The notes: a model not told the origin generated them from the letters alone. A stretch of 64,000 bases of DNA from Ornithodoros turicata (GCF_037126465.1 NC_088210.1:24639511-24703510); one strand, 5' to 3'; positions 22,481 through 33,819 are shown, counted from the stretch's first letter. A program made the numbers and translations.

Positions 22481-22679
22481 ACGCTGCAGGCAGAAAACCT
22501 GCGTAATTATATTGCGTTGTTCAACCAAATTCGCACGCGGGGCACATGTCTACCTGGACTCTCGCAATCACTTATTTGCGTACCTTAGAGACTAATTTGC
22601 AGATCTGCTGAGTAAAGTTCATGGCGAAGGAACTAACATGGAGATTAATTAATTAATTGCAATCTAGGGGACTATAGCA

Positions 22680-25170
22680 GCTGCTAATTCACCCCCCAAT
22701 TTACTGTTTTTCGTTTTCGCTGAGTATATACAACGTGCAACTGCGAAGCCTGCAACTCTGGTTGGAGTGGAACGAGCTCAAGTAACGCTACTCCCAACCC
22801 AGAAGGAGCCGATGCCTGTTTACGTCCTTTATCGATCACTTCTTGGCTCGGCCACCAAAATGCACTGAAAGACGTCGGGCCACTCCGGCTCTCTTTCATT
22901 CTGTTCCACCCTATAATATCTGTACGGGTGTCGAACATGGCGAATCGAAAATATTATCCCCGCTGGGGACTTATGCGCGACGCCGCTTCCTGAGCATATT
23001 CTCCGGGCGCATTTTGTCCGTCCGTTTCATCCGTCCCGGGGTTATCGAGACCCCCTGTAACAAACGCGTCTGTAAAAGCGATAGCGGACATCAAGGAACG
23101 AATGGCCAGCGTCGCGGGAGTCTTACGCTTATCTATACTACGCTTACCGTGTACTTTGCAACCCAGATATTTCTTGCGTGTGCGTGAGTTACACGTATAG
23201 CGCAACTCTATTGCGAAGAGCACGGTATAACTCAAATGCGCAATAAGTTACTTTAAAACTCGGGTGCTCGCCGAATATATTGAGTAATAGAGGTAGCGAT
23301 GGTAATGATCAACGACATTGAGTCTCTTTAAATGCGTTCGTCAGCTCGCAAAGCCATATTACACGCTTTAACTTATGCAATTTTCTGTTTCAATCCGAGG
23401 AATTAGTCGTCACTGTCATGAGTTCGGAAAATGCAGATAAGTTCGAGTTTGAAAAATGCAGCTTTTGTGTAGATTGCTCTAAAGCGTAAAAGGAACTCCG
23501 TTTAAGCTTCGTCGACAAATTGTCGTGCCATTTTGCTAGAACATGAAATTCATTCCTATCAAAATGCCTCGGTCCGTTCGCGAAACCCCGCAACATACGG
23601 CACGGTTGGCACATTCCACCCTCTGTACCGCGAGGAAAGAAAACAGGACCTTCCGCAAAGTTGCAATATTATTTTAACAACCTCCTCGAAACACAGGCGC
23701 GATTGTTTTTTTTACATGTTGTATAGCTACAGCTGTAACAAGTGCGGTGACGAAACATTCCTAACAGGGGGTACGCCGGTCAGTCTCCGGAAAGGATTCA
23801 CTCGACAATCGCGCGACTCGTTTTAATAAACATTCGGTTACGGTACGGGAACTTGTGGCGACCCGTTAAAGGCCCGTAATTCCGAAAGATTGCAGCTGTC
23901 TCGTCACAGCAGTCGTCAAGCACGCCCACGACGATTGCGTAGGTGTGGACCGCTTAGCGAGCAGCCCGTAAGAAGGTCAGCCGGCCGATGTAAAAGCGGA
24001 GGTGCCCACACACTTCTCTCTCCGTCCGACACAAGGGAAGCTCTCTGTCGGGCAGCGGAACTCGCAGCACAAAACATACACGCCTTCTCCGCGAGGCCTA
24101 GCTTCTCCCATCGAGAGAGAGATCGCGGGCTGCAGCCGGTATACGCAGCAGCTTACCCGTACGGCTCACGTGCTCGTTTCGAACGGAGACCCCGAGATGG
24201 AAAAAACGTCCACTCACCTGGCGCTGTTTGCCAACTCAGTCCTCCTATGAACATTTTCCTGCGAAAGAGAGAAACGGAGAAATCAGGCGCTGGGGCACAG
24301 CAGAGCAGCCGCCGCGCGTCAAAGCTGCAGTGCGCGAAAAATCGGAGGCACTCATGATATTCGGTGCTGGCAAGAAAGAAAAATGCCGCTGACCCTGGGT
24401 CGTGGGCCGCTTCGTTGGGACTGGCCGAATTACTCTGTTGACTGTCGGTTTCCATGATCATGTTCGAGCACCGAGATGAGAGGAAGATCGTAAGAGACAG
24501 CGCACCACTGGGGGGGAAGAAAAAGCGCTTCTACACACTAAGGAGCACACGGGAAAACAACGAGGAACGTAGACAACACTCTGCCGAGAGAGGCCACTGT
24601 AGGTCGCTGGACACAACGTCGGCGGGGCGAGCCCTCTTTTCTAAAAGCTAAGACGTACACACAAGGCTGGCTACAACGTTGCCCGTTTCTAGTGGACCAT
24701 CGTACGGGACCCTCTCGGCAGTCCGCGACTGAGAAAAAGCCGACGCTTTGCTTCGGGTCCGTCACCACCGGAGCGCCGCAGGAGCGCAGGAGGCGCTGCG
24801 TACGTTCTACCGCGAAGCCAGCTCTGCCGGCGCTCATTGGCTGCGAGCTGAACCCCTCGTGACGTCACCGCCACCGTCATACACTTGCGCAGGCACTCCC
24901 TCTCCCGTTTGCTCTGTCTTCGTCTTTGTTTGCACGCGAGTCGGCTTTCGTAGCGCGGCCAGCCACGCTGTCGACATCTCGCGGTGCGATTGCAAATCAA
25001 GAGGGAGGAATGTTTTTTTTTTTTCTCGCTCTATCTTTCGTAGTAAACGGCCCTCTTTCTCCTGCTGATGAGCGCACTCAATCTAATTACAATCGAAGAT
25101 GCCGGAGAGCGCTAGAATTGCGGAGGGAGACAGCGGTGGCTGCGACATTAATCTCGCTGAATTAAAATGG
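22680..25170. promoter_or_regulatory. GC/CpG-rich promoter-like region
   Basis: This is the longest CpG-rich, mostly repeat-free stretch in the window. An inverted CCAAT box (ATTGG, 24836-24840) lies 20 bp from a perfect CRE (TGACGTCA, 24860-24867), followed by pyrimidine-rich sequence. Overlapping frames on both strands (for example 23890-24357) are Arg/Ser/Ala-rich, as expected from GC composition, and none has a recognised domain. A housekeeping-type promoter and first exon is possible; direction is unknown. Confidence 0.35.
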
Positions 25171-26380
25171 CACAATCCTTGGCAATAAGGACAAAGTCCT
25201 TCCCCGGCTCATAATTGTATCGTAACGCTTTCATATGCGTTTCTCGCGAACAAAAATGAGATATAGTGTAGTCCGTTTGCGATCTTCTTCAGGGGAGTCT
25301 GTGCCGTATCCCATTGCCACTTATCGAATTACAGAGTAAGCGTCGATCGCGCCTCAAGGACCTTTCCTAAAGGAGAAAGCGAGGGAATTTCGAAAGACAA
25401 ACGTGTGTTCTGGAAACAGAGCTGAATAAAATCAAGTAGAAACAGAGGGAGTTCTGGCAATATTAATGCAAGTTGTATCCTGCTCTCTTATTCACGCGCT
25501 CGGAAAGGTATAGATAGTAGGATTTCGACTACTGTTTAGTTTGTGACAGCTTCCGTTGTGGTAAGCTGGCAAGGTAAACGGCGAAGAATTCGATTTTTGT
25601 GAATTGGAATGTCTCGTTCACTTTACATTCATCTGGGAAACGTCTCGTAGTCTTGGAAAAGTGACTCGCAAAGGCTTCATATTCCAAAGGTCACTTCACA
25701 ATCATTACCCCGTGTCCCTCTGTGCTGCTGGAACCGGCGAGACACCGGTGAAACCAGGTGCACACTAAATATTCATTGGAATTGCAGCCTAATATGAAAA
25801 CCCTTCCTCCAAACTCTATCTCCAACGAACAGCCAACACCACCCAGTTCCCTACACCAGTTTACTCCTCGCAAGAATGACTGCTTCCGTACAAACTACAA
25901 CGCTCTCCCCGTCTCAACCGTGGCATTCATTCAAGAAAAACACTTCGCTGACGTTCATGCAATTCGTGAGAACAAACAAGTTTCGGAAGCGACCGCTTCT
26001 GTCTCGTTCAACCACGCATGGCTAATCGCGCAGCAAACAAAAGAAGAAAATAAAAACGCAAAGAAAAACCCGTTTGACGTCTCTCCTGACAGTTGGCCAC
26101 TTTATTGCCATTTTCATAACTACGCCCACGAACAATGGCGCCGAAAAAGCACAGGGCCTATCCCGAACTCTGTCACAATAGCATATCCATCAGGCTTTGA
26201 CTGCAACGACAGCATTAACGAAGTTCACGCCTTCAGTGCCAGCGAACGAACGCTGTACAGAGATTGAAAGCGAATGTTGCGGTGCGTTTCATCGATTACA
26301 ACGCCCTCTGTGTCATTCGAAGTCACGTATGAGAGAGAACTATCCGTGTTTTCTTCGCGTTTAATACCGTACGTGTACTA
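25171..26380. other. No recognised gene; one 169-codon open frame
   Basis: The frame 25758-26267 (+) is the longest ATG-started plus-strand frame not made of repeats. Its translation has ordinary composition but no motif I know, no signal peptide and no transmembrane segment. A frame of this length is expected about once by chance in a window this size. Confidence 0.4.
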
Positions 26381-26387
26381 ACTAGGA

Positions 26388-26727
26388 CAGTACTTCACCA
26401 CATAGCACGCTCCTGGCCGGCCATCATGCCCGATAACATCGTTCTCTTCACTGTCGAAAACGGGGTCTGTTGAAAACAGTGTCCACTGTATCTGTTGAAA
26501 ACAGGGGCGTACGCCATTTTGTAACAGTTATGCAGTTACGTTATGTTAGGCAGTTACGTGAAAAGATTGAAGAAGGCAAATTGCGACTTAAGACATCAGA
26601 TAATCATGCTGACATCATGACGAAGGTCCTGAACGGAAAGAGAACTCTTCAGCTTTCGATAACGATATCGTTCCAGATTATGGTTGGCTAGGAGCGTGCT
26701 ATGCGGTGAAGTTCATTTTTAAGAGTG
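26388..26727. mobile_element. MITE family A carrying a copia fragment
   Basis: The left arm (ACTTCACCACATAGCACGCT) and right arm (GGCTAGGAGCGTGCTATGCG) are present. The inner right arm, which should hold GGCGTACGCCTCCCG, is replaced by copia-like coding sequence (26551-26652). A 10-bp repeat GCAGTTACGT at 26532-26541 and 26550-26559 sits at the junction. Confidence 0.8.
26551..26652 (+). pseudogene. Copia-type RNase H C-terminal remnant
   Basis: Thirty-four in-frame codons translate to REKIEEGKLRL followed by HADIMTKVL. This is the characteristic end of the Ty1/copia reverse transcriptase-RNase H region (consensus: IRE...G.I.L....N.ADI.TK.L). No other copia domain, PBS or LTR is present around it. 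The fragment is embedded in a MITE, so it was captured or inserted there. Confidence 0.75.
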
Positions 26728-26833
26728 TACGTCTCCTGTTTCCAACAAGTCGGGGGACAGACCGATATCATGATTCTAAATGACCGCTGGATCCTGCCGG
26801 TGTTATGTGGATAAGTTATGTTTTAACAGCGTA
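26728..26833. mobile_element. MITE right-half fragment
   Basis: It starts TACGTCTCCTGTTTCCAACA, the inner right arm of family A from the centre of GCGTACGC outwards, and decays to GTTATGTTTTAACAGCG. The same junction follows another element at 50337. Confidence 0.6.
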
Positions 26834-28265
26834 GAAAGGAAGTGAGCTGCGTTAGAGACGCCCCCAGAAACTATTCATAGTCCTAATTACGTCAGTCGTT
26901 GCCGCTCTTCAGCAGAGACTCGGAGAAGACAGTGATATACACAATTGGGGGGTTAGCCTGTCTCCATGAAGGCCGAGGTGCCTGTTTATTTTCGTTTCCA
27001 ATACAGCTAAACAATCCTACAGATATCCGCAGGGAGTCTGCCTGATGTTTGACTCGTCGGTTGCTAAAGCACATCGGCAATGGCCGGAAAGCGATAACTC
27101 TATAAACATCTACCATTTCAATGTAAGTTTAGGTAAAGAATTGGGTTCAGCTAATTTATCAATGGAAACGAGATAAATTTATCTACGCACGTGCATAGAG
27201 CAACTAATTTTTCTTTAAGGTAGCGAAAACAACAACAATTAAATGATGATGTCATGGAGTGCTTCCCCGCCCGGGCTGCGGGACCCTGCCTCTGTACATC
27301 TCCGTTGATATGATTTAATTAATCAATTAGCACGCGAATGCAGGAAGGCACAGATTAGATTACAGTTAGAAAAGAAATTGGAGATGGTGGCTCCTATACA
27401 AAACACAGAAGCCGGCTGCTCCAAAACACTTAAAAATAAAAATGCAAAAATAAAAACAAATTTTGAGATAAAAATGAAAGCAAAGACTTAGAGCTCGTCC
27501 AGTATGTCTGTGGCTGCTACAAAAGTCGTAACCTTTATTGGAAGCTGACTGAACGGTAACAGCATTTCGAAGTAATAATAAGAGCTAAGCAATTCAGTTC
27601 CTTCTACAAAAATTCTCCGCCTCTCCCTCGACGAATGCACCGCAACAACACTCTAGCACAGAACGCATTCAAGCTACCGAACACATGCCGACACACGCAC
27701 AAAAAAAAATAATAATAATAATAACAACGCCATCGACACGTCACGGAATGTCACATCGGCTACTTTTTAGACAACTCTTTGGAGACTGGAACAGGCGTGC
27801 GTATCTTTCTATTGTGTTTATCAATGATGTTCATTTCTCTGTATCCCTCCTCCCTTTCCTCCTCCCCTCCATGCTAACGGGCCAACTGTTTGCGAAAGGT
27901 GACAAGCGCTCATCAATACAAAAAAAAAAAAAAAAAGAACCAACGAAGTGTCGCGGCGGGTGACCAAGTTGTGAGAGGAGAGTGAGTTTTGAGTGACACC
28001 GCGACTGGAGGCTGATAAACAAAGGCGCAGCTCAACGGAGCCCTTCCAGAGGGTCCCCATTGTCGCCGCGGGTCCACAGATGCTGCGGAACGTCACTGCT
28101 TGCTGATGACATCGGGAGACCTCGCTCATTACCCCAACAAGAGTCACACGGGTCCGCATCAGGCGGGCAGGTGGCGAAATAGACGTCGTCTTGTCATCCA
28201 TTGATTTCTTTATTTTTTTCCCCCTTGTGTTCGTCGAAGCGCATTTATAATCAACGACATAAAAC
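26834..28265. other. No gene seen; one minus LINE-like tail
   Basis: A minus-strand (CAA)n tail followed by TTAAATGATGATGTCATGGAG lies at 27227-27295 and resembles a LINE 3' end. The rest is unique, with an A run near 27920. Confidence 0.45.
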
Positions 28266-28269
28266 GCTA

Positions 28270-28517
28270 CACTCTTAAAGACGAACTTCACCGCATAGCA
28301 CACTCCTAGCCAACCACCATCCCGAATGACAGCGTTCTCACCCCTGATTTGTTGAAAACGGGTGGCGCATCCTATTTTGTGACACTTATGCAGGTCATAA
28401 TTGTCACAAAAATGGCGTACGCCTCCCGTTTTCAACAAATCAGGGCAGATAACAATACCATTCGAGATGATGGTTGGCTAGGAGCGTGCTATGCGGTGAA
28501 ATTCATTTTTAAGAGTG
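28270..28517. mobile_element. MITE family A, 248 bp, intact
   Basis: Complete arms and termini, with TA at both sides (28268-28269 and 28518-28519). It is directly followed by a second A copy that shares the TA between them. Confidence 0.9.
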
Positions 28518-28519
28518 TA

Positions 28520-28752
28520 GACTCTTAAAGACGAACTTCACCGCATAGCACGCTCCTAGCAAACACTTTATCTGCCCTGATATCTTGAAAACGGGAGGTG
28601 TACGCCTTTTTTGTGACACTTATGCTGTTCATAATTGTCATAGAAAGGCGTGTACGCCTCCCGTGTTCAACAAATCAGTTCAGATAACGATATTATTCGA
28701 GATGGTGGTTGGCTAGGAGCGTGCTATGCGGTGAAGCTCATTTCTAAGAGTG
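28520..28752. mobile_element. MITE family A, adjacent tandem copy
   Basis: It begins GACTCTTAAAGACGAACTTC immediately after the shared TA and ends TTTCTAAGAGTG. Both copies have the variant AAAGACGAAC left end rather than AAAAATGAAC, suggesting local duplication or a common source. Confidence 0.88.
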
Positions 28753-29215
28753 AAGGGTTAACCATTGGGCTAATAAAGATGTAAGATGTAACGCAGCGAG
28801 CATCAGTCCTGCTTCCGAGAGACGTACTTTTCCCCAATATCACCAAAATTAAGCTGCTGTCGTTGTCATCATGCATATGCACGGTCTTGTCACCTGACCG
28901 CAATGACATTTGGTGCTTTCGTACGGAGAAAATCCGTTTGGGGTTCGAAAAAGCGCTTAGGGAAAACACAATCGATAGCTCAGGAGCTTATAGGCTCCTC
29001 CAGTCAGTACGATTTTTCCTGCATCTTCAGCGCGTTCCCCGGAATCGTAAGGCGCTTCTCATCGAGTGATGTATGTATAGTATTTGCAAGGTCTGCTTAT
29101 TAGTCTCGCTTTTACTTTTGTTTTTACGAAGCACAAGCACATACTATAGAAATGTATGTTGCTCATGGACTATTAAAGCAGGATTGCACTACTAAAATAA
29201 CTACTGCACACCTAG

Positions 29216-29570
29216 AACTGAACTTCACGTCATCATGAACAACATCGTTCTTCTCCCTGATTCGTTGAAAACGGGAGGTGTACGCTCTCTTGTGACACCT
29301 ATGTAGCTATGTTAATTGTCACAAGGCGATGGAGGTGGTGGTGGTGGCTCGCCGTTGTCGGCCTCACAGAGGCGGGCAACGTCACGACTGACGCCCTGGG
29401 GGAATGTGCGTCCTGGGCCGACTTCTAAGGGTCACAAAAAGAGTAGGCCCCGCCCTTGCCGCAAATCAGACAACAGTGTCACTCTGGAGACGCTACGCAC
29501 CACAGCCAAAACACAGTGGGCCACATGGGTACCGTTAAACACGAAATGAAATAAAAGATACGGTGAAGTT
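29216..29570. mobile_element. MITE family A, diverged, with R repeat insert
   Basis: Left arm AACTGAACTTCACGTCATCA, core GGAGGTGTACGC and GTGACACCTATG are recognisable. The R repeat 29325-29430 interrupts the centre. The right side (TCACAAAAAGAGTAGGCCCC) resumes and a CGGTGAAGTTCTA end lies at 29561. Confidence 0.7.
29325..29430 (+). mobile_element. R repeat, 106 bp, inserted with 7-bp duplication
   Basis: The element runs from GGCGATGGAGGTGGTGG to GACTTCTAAGG and is flanked by GTCACAA at 29318-29324 and 29431-29437. The occupied site is in the loop of a family A MITE, so the boundaries are clear. No pol III boxes are obvious. Confidence 0.82.
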
Positions 29571-29576
29571 CTACTA

Positions 29577-30060
29577 TACAGGGTGTCCCACCTAGCGTGA
29601 AAAGAAAAAGTTCTTATTAAAAAATCTACTCGTCTGAACACCATGGGTCAACGTTCTTTATCTCGGGGGAGATTTTGCCATGACTTCTGAGCACTTTTAT
29701 CAATTCAGTGATGGCAGTTGCCTCATCCACTACAATGCCACTTTTATCAAATTTCATTCGCGAGAGACTGAATTTTCCCAACTGAACTCCGAAAGTTGCC
29801 AAATCAACCTCACAGTTGCTGTTTTTTTTTTTCTGTGTGTTTCTTTTGTGTGGGTGTGTGGGTGTTAGCGCCGCGCAGCAACTGTGGCTATGAGCGGCGT
29901 ACAGACGTGGACAGATGGAGAGAGGACAGCAGGAAGGAATGGGGGGATAGGGGGTTAGTGTGCGTCCTGAACCGACTTCAGGGTTTTTCTTTTTTTTTTT
30001 TTAACCGTAACAAAGCATATGCCGGATTTATCCAATTCTATTGTAACATACAACTATAAT
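29577..30060 (+). mobile_element. T-family element (TACAGGGTGT end), interrupted
   Basis: It starts TACAGGGTGTCCCACCTAGC. The block 29640-29800 is repeated in reverse at 30670-30810, and the block 30000-30055 is related to 16200-16265. The S repeat 29868-29985 splits it. TACAGGGTGT is a common end of small arthropod DNA elements; the superfamily is not assigned. Confidence 0.6.
29868..29985 (+). repeat. S repeat copy inside a T-family element
   Basis: GCGCCGCGCAGCAACTGTGG, CTATGAGCGGCGTACAGACG and a final GTGCGTCCTGAACCGACTTC match 2094-2230 and, in part, 57376-57425. Poly-T tracts flank both sides. Confidence 0.65.
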
Positions 30061-30228
30061 GGTAATTATTGTTAATAATGGTAAAAATTGCGAAAACTGT
30101 CGTTTCGAGACGCGCACATCGCCGTCCGGGCTCAGATCTCCGAAAGAAGCGATGCGAGGAGGCCATGTGTCTGCCCTTTCACTTTCCCCCTTTCCAGGAT
30201 TCGGCTCGTAACGGCAGCATGCACTCTG

Positions 30229-30355
30229 ACAACAAAACTTCACCGCACAGCACGCTGTCCGCCATCCATTGCTACGAATGATATAGGGTTATCGCTTCTG
30301 ATTCAAAAAGAGAGACGGAGGCGCACGCCTTTTTGTGTCTATTTGGATATATACG
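30229..30355. mobile_element. MITE family B left half
   Basis: AACTTCACCGCACAGCACGC, GATATAGGGTTATCGCTTC, AGGCGCACGCCTTTTTGTG and ATTTGGATATAT match the B left arm and loop. The right arm is missing. Confidence 0.75.
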
Positions 30356-30669
30356 AGACTTGACGCAATGGACGCACATGATAATTGCGACGCAAATAAG
30401 TTGTTTTTTTTCTTCATGCAAATAAGTTGTCTGAAAGAAGAGCGAGAAGGAAACAGGAAGGGGCGAGTGGAAGTTTTTCTTCCGCACCATGTTGCATTAA
30501 TTTGAGTGAGCTCGGCCAACAATTTGCGCGCCTCAAAATGACGTTTTCCGCGTTTTTTTTTTCTCGTTTCTTTTTTTTAGCTTTTACAAAAGCAGTAGGG
30601 AATGTATTTTACGACGGAATTGCGTAACTGCGACGTGCGCTTTCTGTTTCTGTCAACAAAACGTGAGGT

Positions 30670-30810
30670 ATACTTGGCAAATTGCGGAGATCCATTGGAA
30701 AAATTCAATTTCACGGGAATTAAATTTGATAAATGTGCTCAGAAGTCATGGCAAAATCTTACCCGAGACAAATAGCGTTGACCCCATAGTGTTCAGACAA
30801 GTAAAGTTTT
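30670..30810 (-). mobile_element. T-family fragment, minus strand
   Basis: CAGAAGTCATGGCAAAATCT and GTTCAGACAAGTAAAGTTTT are the reverse complement of 29630-29705, and CTTGGCAAATTGCGGAGATC matches 29790-29810 in reverse. Together with 29577 it could be one end of a larger inverted structure, but unique DNA separates them. Confidence 0.6.
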
Positions 30811-31790
30811 TAATACTGTTCTCTCCTCTTTTTTTTTTTTTTTTTTTTTTCAGGTTAGGCGAAGCACCCATTACACAAGTTTTTTTTTTCAGCACATCGT
30901 CATAAAAAATATCCATACGCAAAAAAAAAAAAAAAGAAATGTTCCTAAATCACATTGCAAACTCTCCACAAGCCACCTCCAGCACTAACGAAGGCATCTT
31001 CGACGGATTTCGACGATTCGGAGAGGAGGACATCACGAGAACCTGAGTGCGGACAATCTAGCAGAGATACAGACGTCGTCCGTGTAGCGCAGAGTCCTTT
31101 ATAGAGTCCCTCGAAAGCGCACAGTCACCGATATATTTCATGCAAAGACACGGTCAAGACGACGGAGGAACCCCCCACTGGCGGTCACGCCATGGGTGTA
31201 TCTCGTCTTATCTCTACCATTAACCATACCGGCGCTCCGGAAGAAAGAAAATATACATTCTTCCAAGCGCGGGGAAAAAAGATGAACGAGCTTCGATATA
31301 ATCAAGATCGTGACAACGAGCCATTAAGCGAACGAAAGAAATATATAGAAGAAGAGAAAATTGGACGCAGGACATGGCATATATGCCCGCGCGGCCCCGG
31401 AGTGCCCTCCCAGAAAATGGTCCACGGTTCGGAGAGGACAACGTTAGTGCAACTATACACCGCAGCCATTTAACAAAACAAAACAAAAAAATATGTAGAT
31501 TGGGTCGCGAACACAAACATTTATATAGCTTAGTTATCCAGTAAGGGTATACTCTCCCGAAAGGATCTCGACCGCATTTGTGTCGTGCATTTTTTTTAAC
31601 TTACTGGGGAAATGAGAGTCATGTACTATACGACTCTCACTATAAAGTTGTTGTTGCTGTTCTATGTCAAAATTGCTTAGTCCATAGCCAAATGCAGTCC
31701 GCCTACGCGCTCCCCTAAAAGCAGTTCTAAACTTTTTGGACACAGTGGGACTTCGGTCCTCTCTGTGAAGTGATTCATTATTCCCTTTTC
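30811..31790. other. No gene seen
   Basis: Poly-T (30828-30850) and poly-A (30920-30934) tracts and unique DNA. A possible truncated LINE tail (ATAAAGTTGTTGTTGCTG) lies near 31640. No domain is recognised. Confidence 0.45.
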
Positions 31791-31882
31791 ATGACATTAC
31801 CGCCAGCAATGGGACAAAGTATCGCCCCCTGGCGATGAAACTCCCCATTCATCATCATTCAAATAAAGTGGTTGTATAGTTG
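31791..31882 (+). mobile_element. LINE 3' tail fragment
   Basis: CCAGCAATGGGACAAAGTAT, CGCCCCCTGGCGATGAAACT, CCCCATTCATCATCATTCAA and AATAAAGTGGTTG give the clearest copy of the tail consensus. Confidence 0.82.
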
Positions 31883-32104
31883 AAAGCATCCCTTACGAGG
31901 TACCTGGTATTTTTTTCCAGAGTGCACACTTGATACACTAAAGCGCAGGTGTGCGTTTTTTCTTTTATTTTCTCTCACTGTAGTGTCCCTTTAAAACAGA
32001 ACTTCGCCGCAGAGCACGCTGTGCGCCAACCATTGACACGAATTATACACTCTTAAAAATGAACTTCGAAACTAACTTTTGTACCAATTATGTCGTGCGT
32101 AACT

Positions 32105-33163
32105 GTAGGGTTCCCGGTTTTCGGTGCTTAATTTTTCAGAAATTCGGTGGGAGAAATCGGTGGCTATTTCGCTCACCAGGAATCGGTGTCTTTCGGCGGT
32201 AGTATTGTGAAACGTGAAGACACCCGGTGGAAACCGGCGAGGAACGTGACGGGAGTTTCCCGTGCATACAGTGACCCAACATTTGGATGTCCTTGTGTGT
32301 GTGTGTGTGTGTGTTTCATTATAATGCCAACTGTTGAAATCAGGGGTTGATAAGTTTGTGAGGTGCATGTTAGTGATGGAGGTGGCATCACGTACCGCTC
32401 TTTTCACTGTAAGGAGTTAGCATCGGAGCTTTCTTGTGGAAGGCAAATCTTTCAGTCGGCCCGTGTCCTACACGAAAGAACTGATGTTCTGAGGCTGGAA
32501 CAACATAGAAGGGACAAATACATACAAAGCCTCAATTTTTTCACCTTTCATCTTTCACCGTGTCCTAGTTTTCAATGTATGTGGAATAGGCGAATAGTTC
32601 GCACTGGTACACTCCATGGTCTCTAGGCTCTAGCTACTCTAGCTAGGGCACTTCCTGACCGAACAGACATATTCTCATTATGCAGATCTATTTGTAACTG
32701 GCACTCTTAAAAATGAACTTCACCTCATAGCGCGCTCCTAGCCAACCATTATCTCGAATGATATCGTTATCTGCCCTGATTTGTTGAAATCACGGGGCGT
32801 ACGCCTTTTCTGTGACAATTATGAACAGCATAAGTGTCACAGAAATGGCGTACGCCCCCCGTTTTCAACAAATCAGGGCAGATAACAATATCATTCGAGA
32901 TAATGGTTGGCTAGGAGCGCGCTATGAGGTGAAGTTCATTTTTAAGAGTGTGGATCCTGACTATCGGCAACATTAAGCCCACGTGAGAAGCTAAAGACCA
33001 AATATGTGTTCTTTCAAGAACGACCTCATGTCCACTGTCAGCTGCCAAAGAATTGACATTTCGACGACAATCAGTGAATGATGATTTCCACCGAACTTGT
33101 AAAAAATTACCGGCGGACGTTTATAGGTGCTTTCCGGTAAATACCGAAGACCGGGAACCCTAC
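32105..33163. mobile_element. TIR element, 1.06 kb, no transposase
   Basis: The ends GTAGGGTTCCCGGTTTTCGG and CCGAAGACCGGGAACCCTAC are inverted repeats. Inner parts (TTCGGTGGGAGAAATC / ATTTCCACCGAACTTG) also pair. The interior holds a SINE 3' end in reverse (32465-32530), a family A MITE (32702-32950) and a (GT)n run (32294-32315). No coding sequence is recognised. Confidence 0.7.
32702..32950. mobile_element. MITE family A, 249 bp
   Basis: Both arms and termini are intact, with both GCGTACGCC motifs. The flanking dinucleotides are GG/TG rather than TA, so the duplication has decayed or the element moved by another route. Confidence 0.9.
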
Positions 33164-33433
33164 GCATAAGCGATACAAAAAAGGCGTACGCCTCCCGGTT
33201 TCAACAAACCAGGGGCGAGGACGGTGTCACACGGGATGATGGTTGAGTAGGAGCGTGCTATGAGGTGAAGTTCGTTTATAAGACTCGAATCAGAAGCGAT
33301 ATCCCTATCATTCGTGGCAGTGGTTTGCGCACAGAGTGCTACGCGGTGAAATTCTGGTCCTCGGCACACCTGAGCTGCAGCCCTCGCTTACCAACTCCGG
33401 ACGACACAGACAGGCAAATGGCCGTTCAGCAGC

Positions 33434-33819
33434 TTGTTGGCCTGCGCCACCCTGGGATACGGGACATCATCCATCATCATCGCCCCTCTTCTTCCCACGA
33501 AAAACCTTCCTCGAGGCACACAGACCATGCTCCATAGGCTACGCCCTGGATCTGCGTTCACCAACTCTCAACTATTCAAGATCGGCTCTAGGGGTGACGC
33601 CTGCCGTGGTCACTGCCAACAACCTGAAACAATCGAGCACATCCCGCGAGACTGCCGACTACACCATTCTGCGCGTGAAGCCCATCTCCCTGGCTCCATC
33701 TCTGGCACACGCATGCGGACATCCTCTGCCCCGTGATTCTTAATGCCGAACGTTACCCTAAAGCAAGAAACCTTGTTCTCTTTCTGCAGGAGGCGGGTCT
33801 AGCTCAACGACCCCTCTAA
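33434..33819 (+). pseudogene. LINE ORF2 C-terminal remnant, frameshifted
   Basis: The frame from 33434 reads through LPRGTQTMLHRLRPGSAFTN, then a CxxxC...ETIEHIPRDC zinc-knuckle-like motif. This is the typical C-terminus after the reverse transcriptase/RNase H of arthropod non-LTR elements. A +/-1 frameshift lies before 33718. From there 33 codons (ending NLVLFLQEAGLAQRPL) reach TAA at 33817-33819, and the LINE 3' UTR follows. Upstream RT domains are absent, so this is a 5'-truncated dead copy. The clade (I/R1/Jockey type) is not resolved. It abuts the B MITE ending near 33357. Confidence 0.82.

Larger units (their letters stand above)
32049..33284. mobile_element. MITE family A split by a TIR element
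   Basis: The left terminus CACTCTTAAAAATGAACTTC starts right after TA in the B arm. The right arm (AAAAGGCGTACGCCTCCCGG...GGTGAAGTTCGTTTATAAG) resumes at 33164. Most of the left arm is deleted. Confidence 0.72.
31990..33357. mobile_element. MITE family B, multiply nested host
   Basis: The left arm (CAGAACTTCGCCGCAGAGCA...GACACGAATTATA, 31990-32048) and right arm (CGAATCAGAAGCGATATCCC...GGTGAAATTCTG, 33285-33357) of one B element are separated by an A element. That A element is itself split by a 1.06-kb TIR element containing another A copy. Four insertion layers are thus stacked. Confidence 0.75.

Noticed and set aside
23890..24357. 155-codon Arg/Ser/Ala-rich frame
   Set aside because: Composition follows the CpG-rich background and both strands are open; no domain.
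25758..26267. 169-codon plus-strand frame
   Set aside because: Length is within chance expectation for 64 kb in six frames; no motif, signal peptide or supporting splice structure.
27821..28438. 205-codon minus-strand open frame, the longest in the window
   Set aside because: Its N-terminal part runs through a family A MITE arm and the rest crosses unique DNA and a poly-A/T tract; no domain is present.
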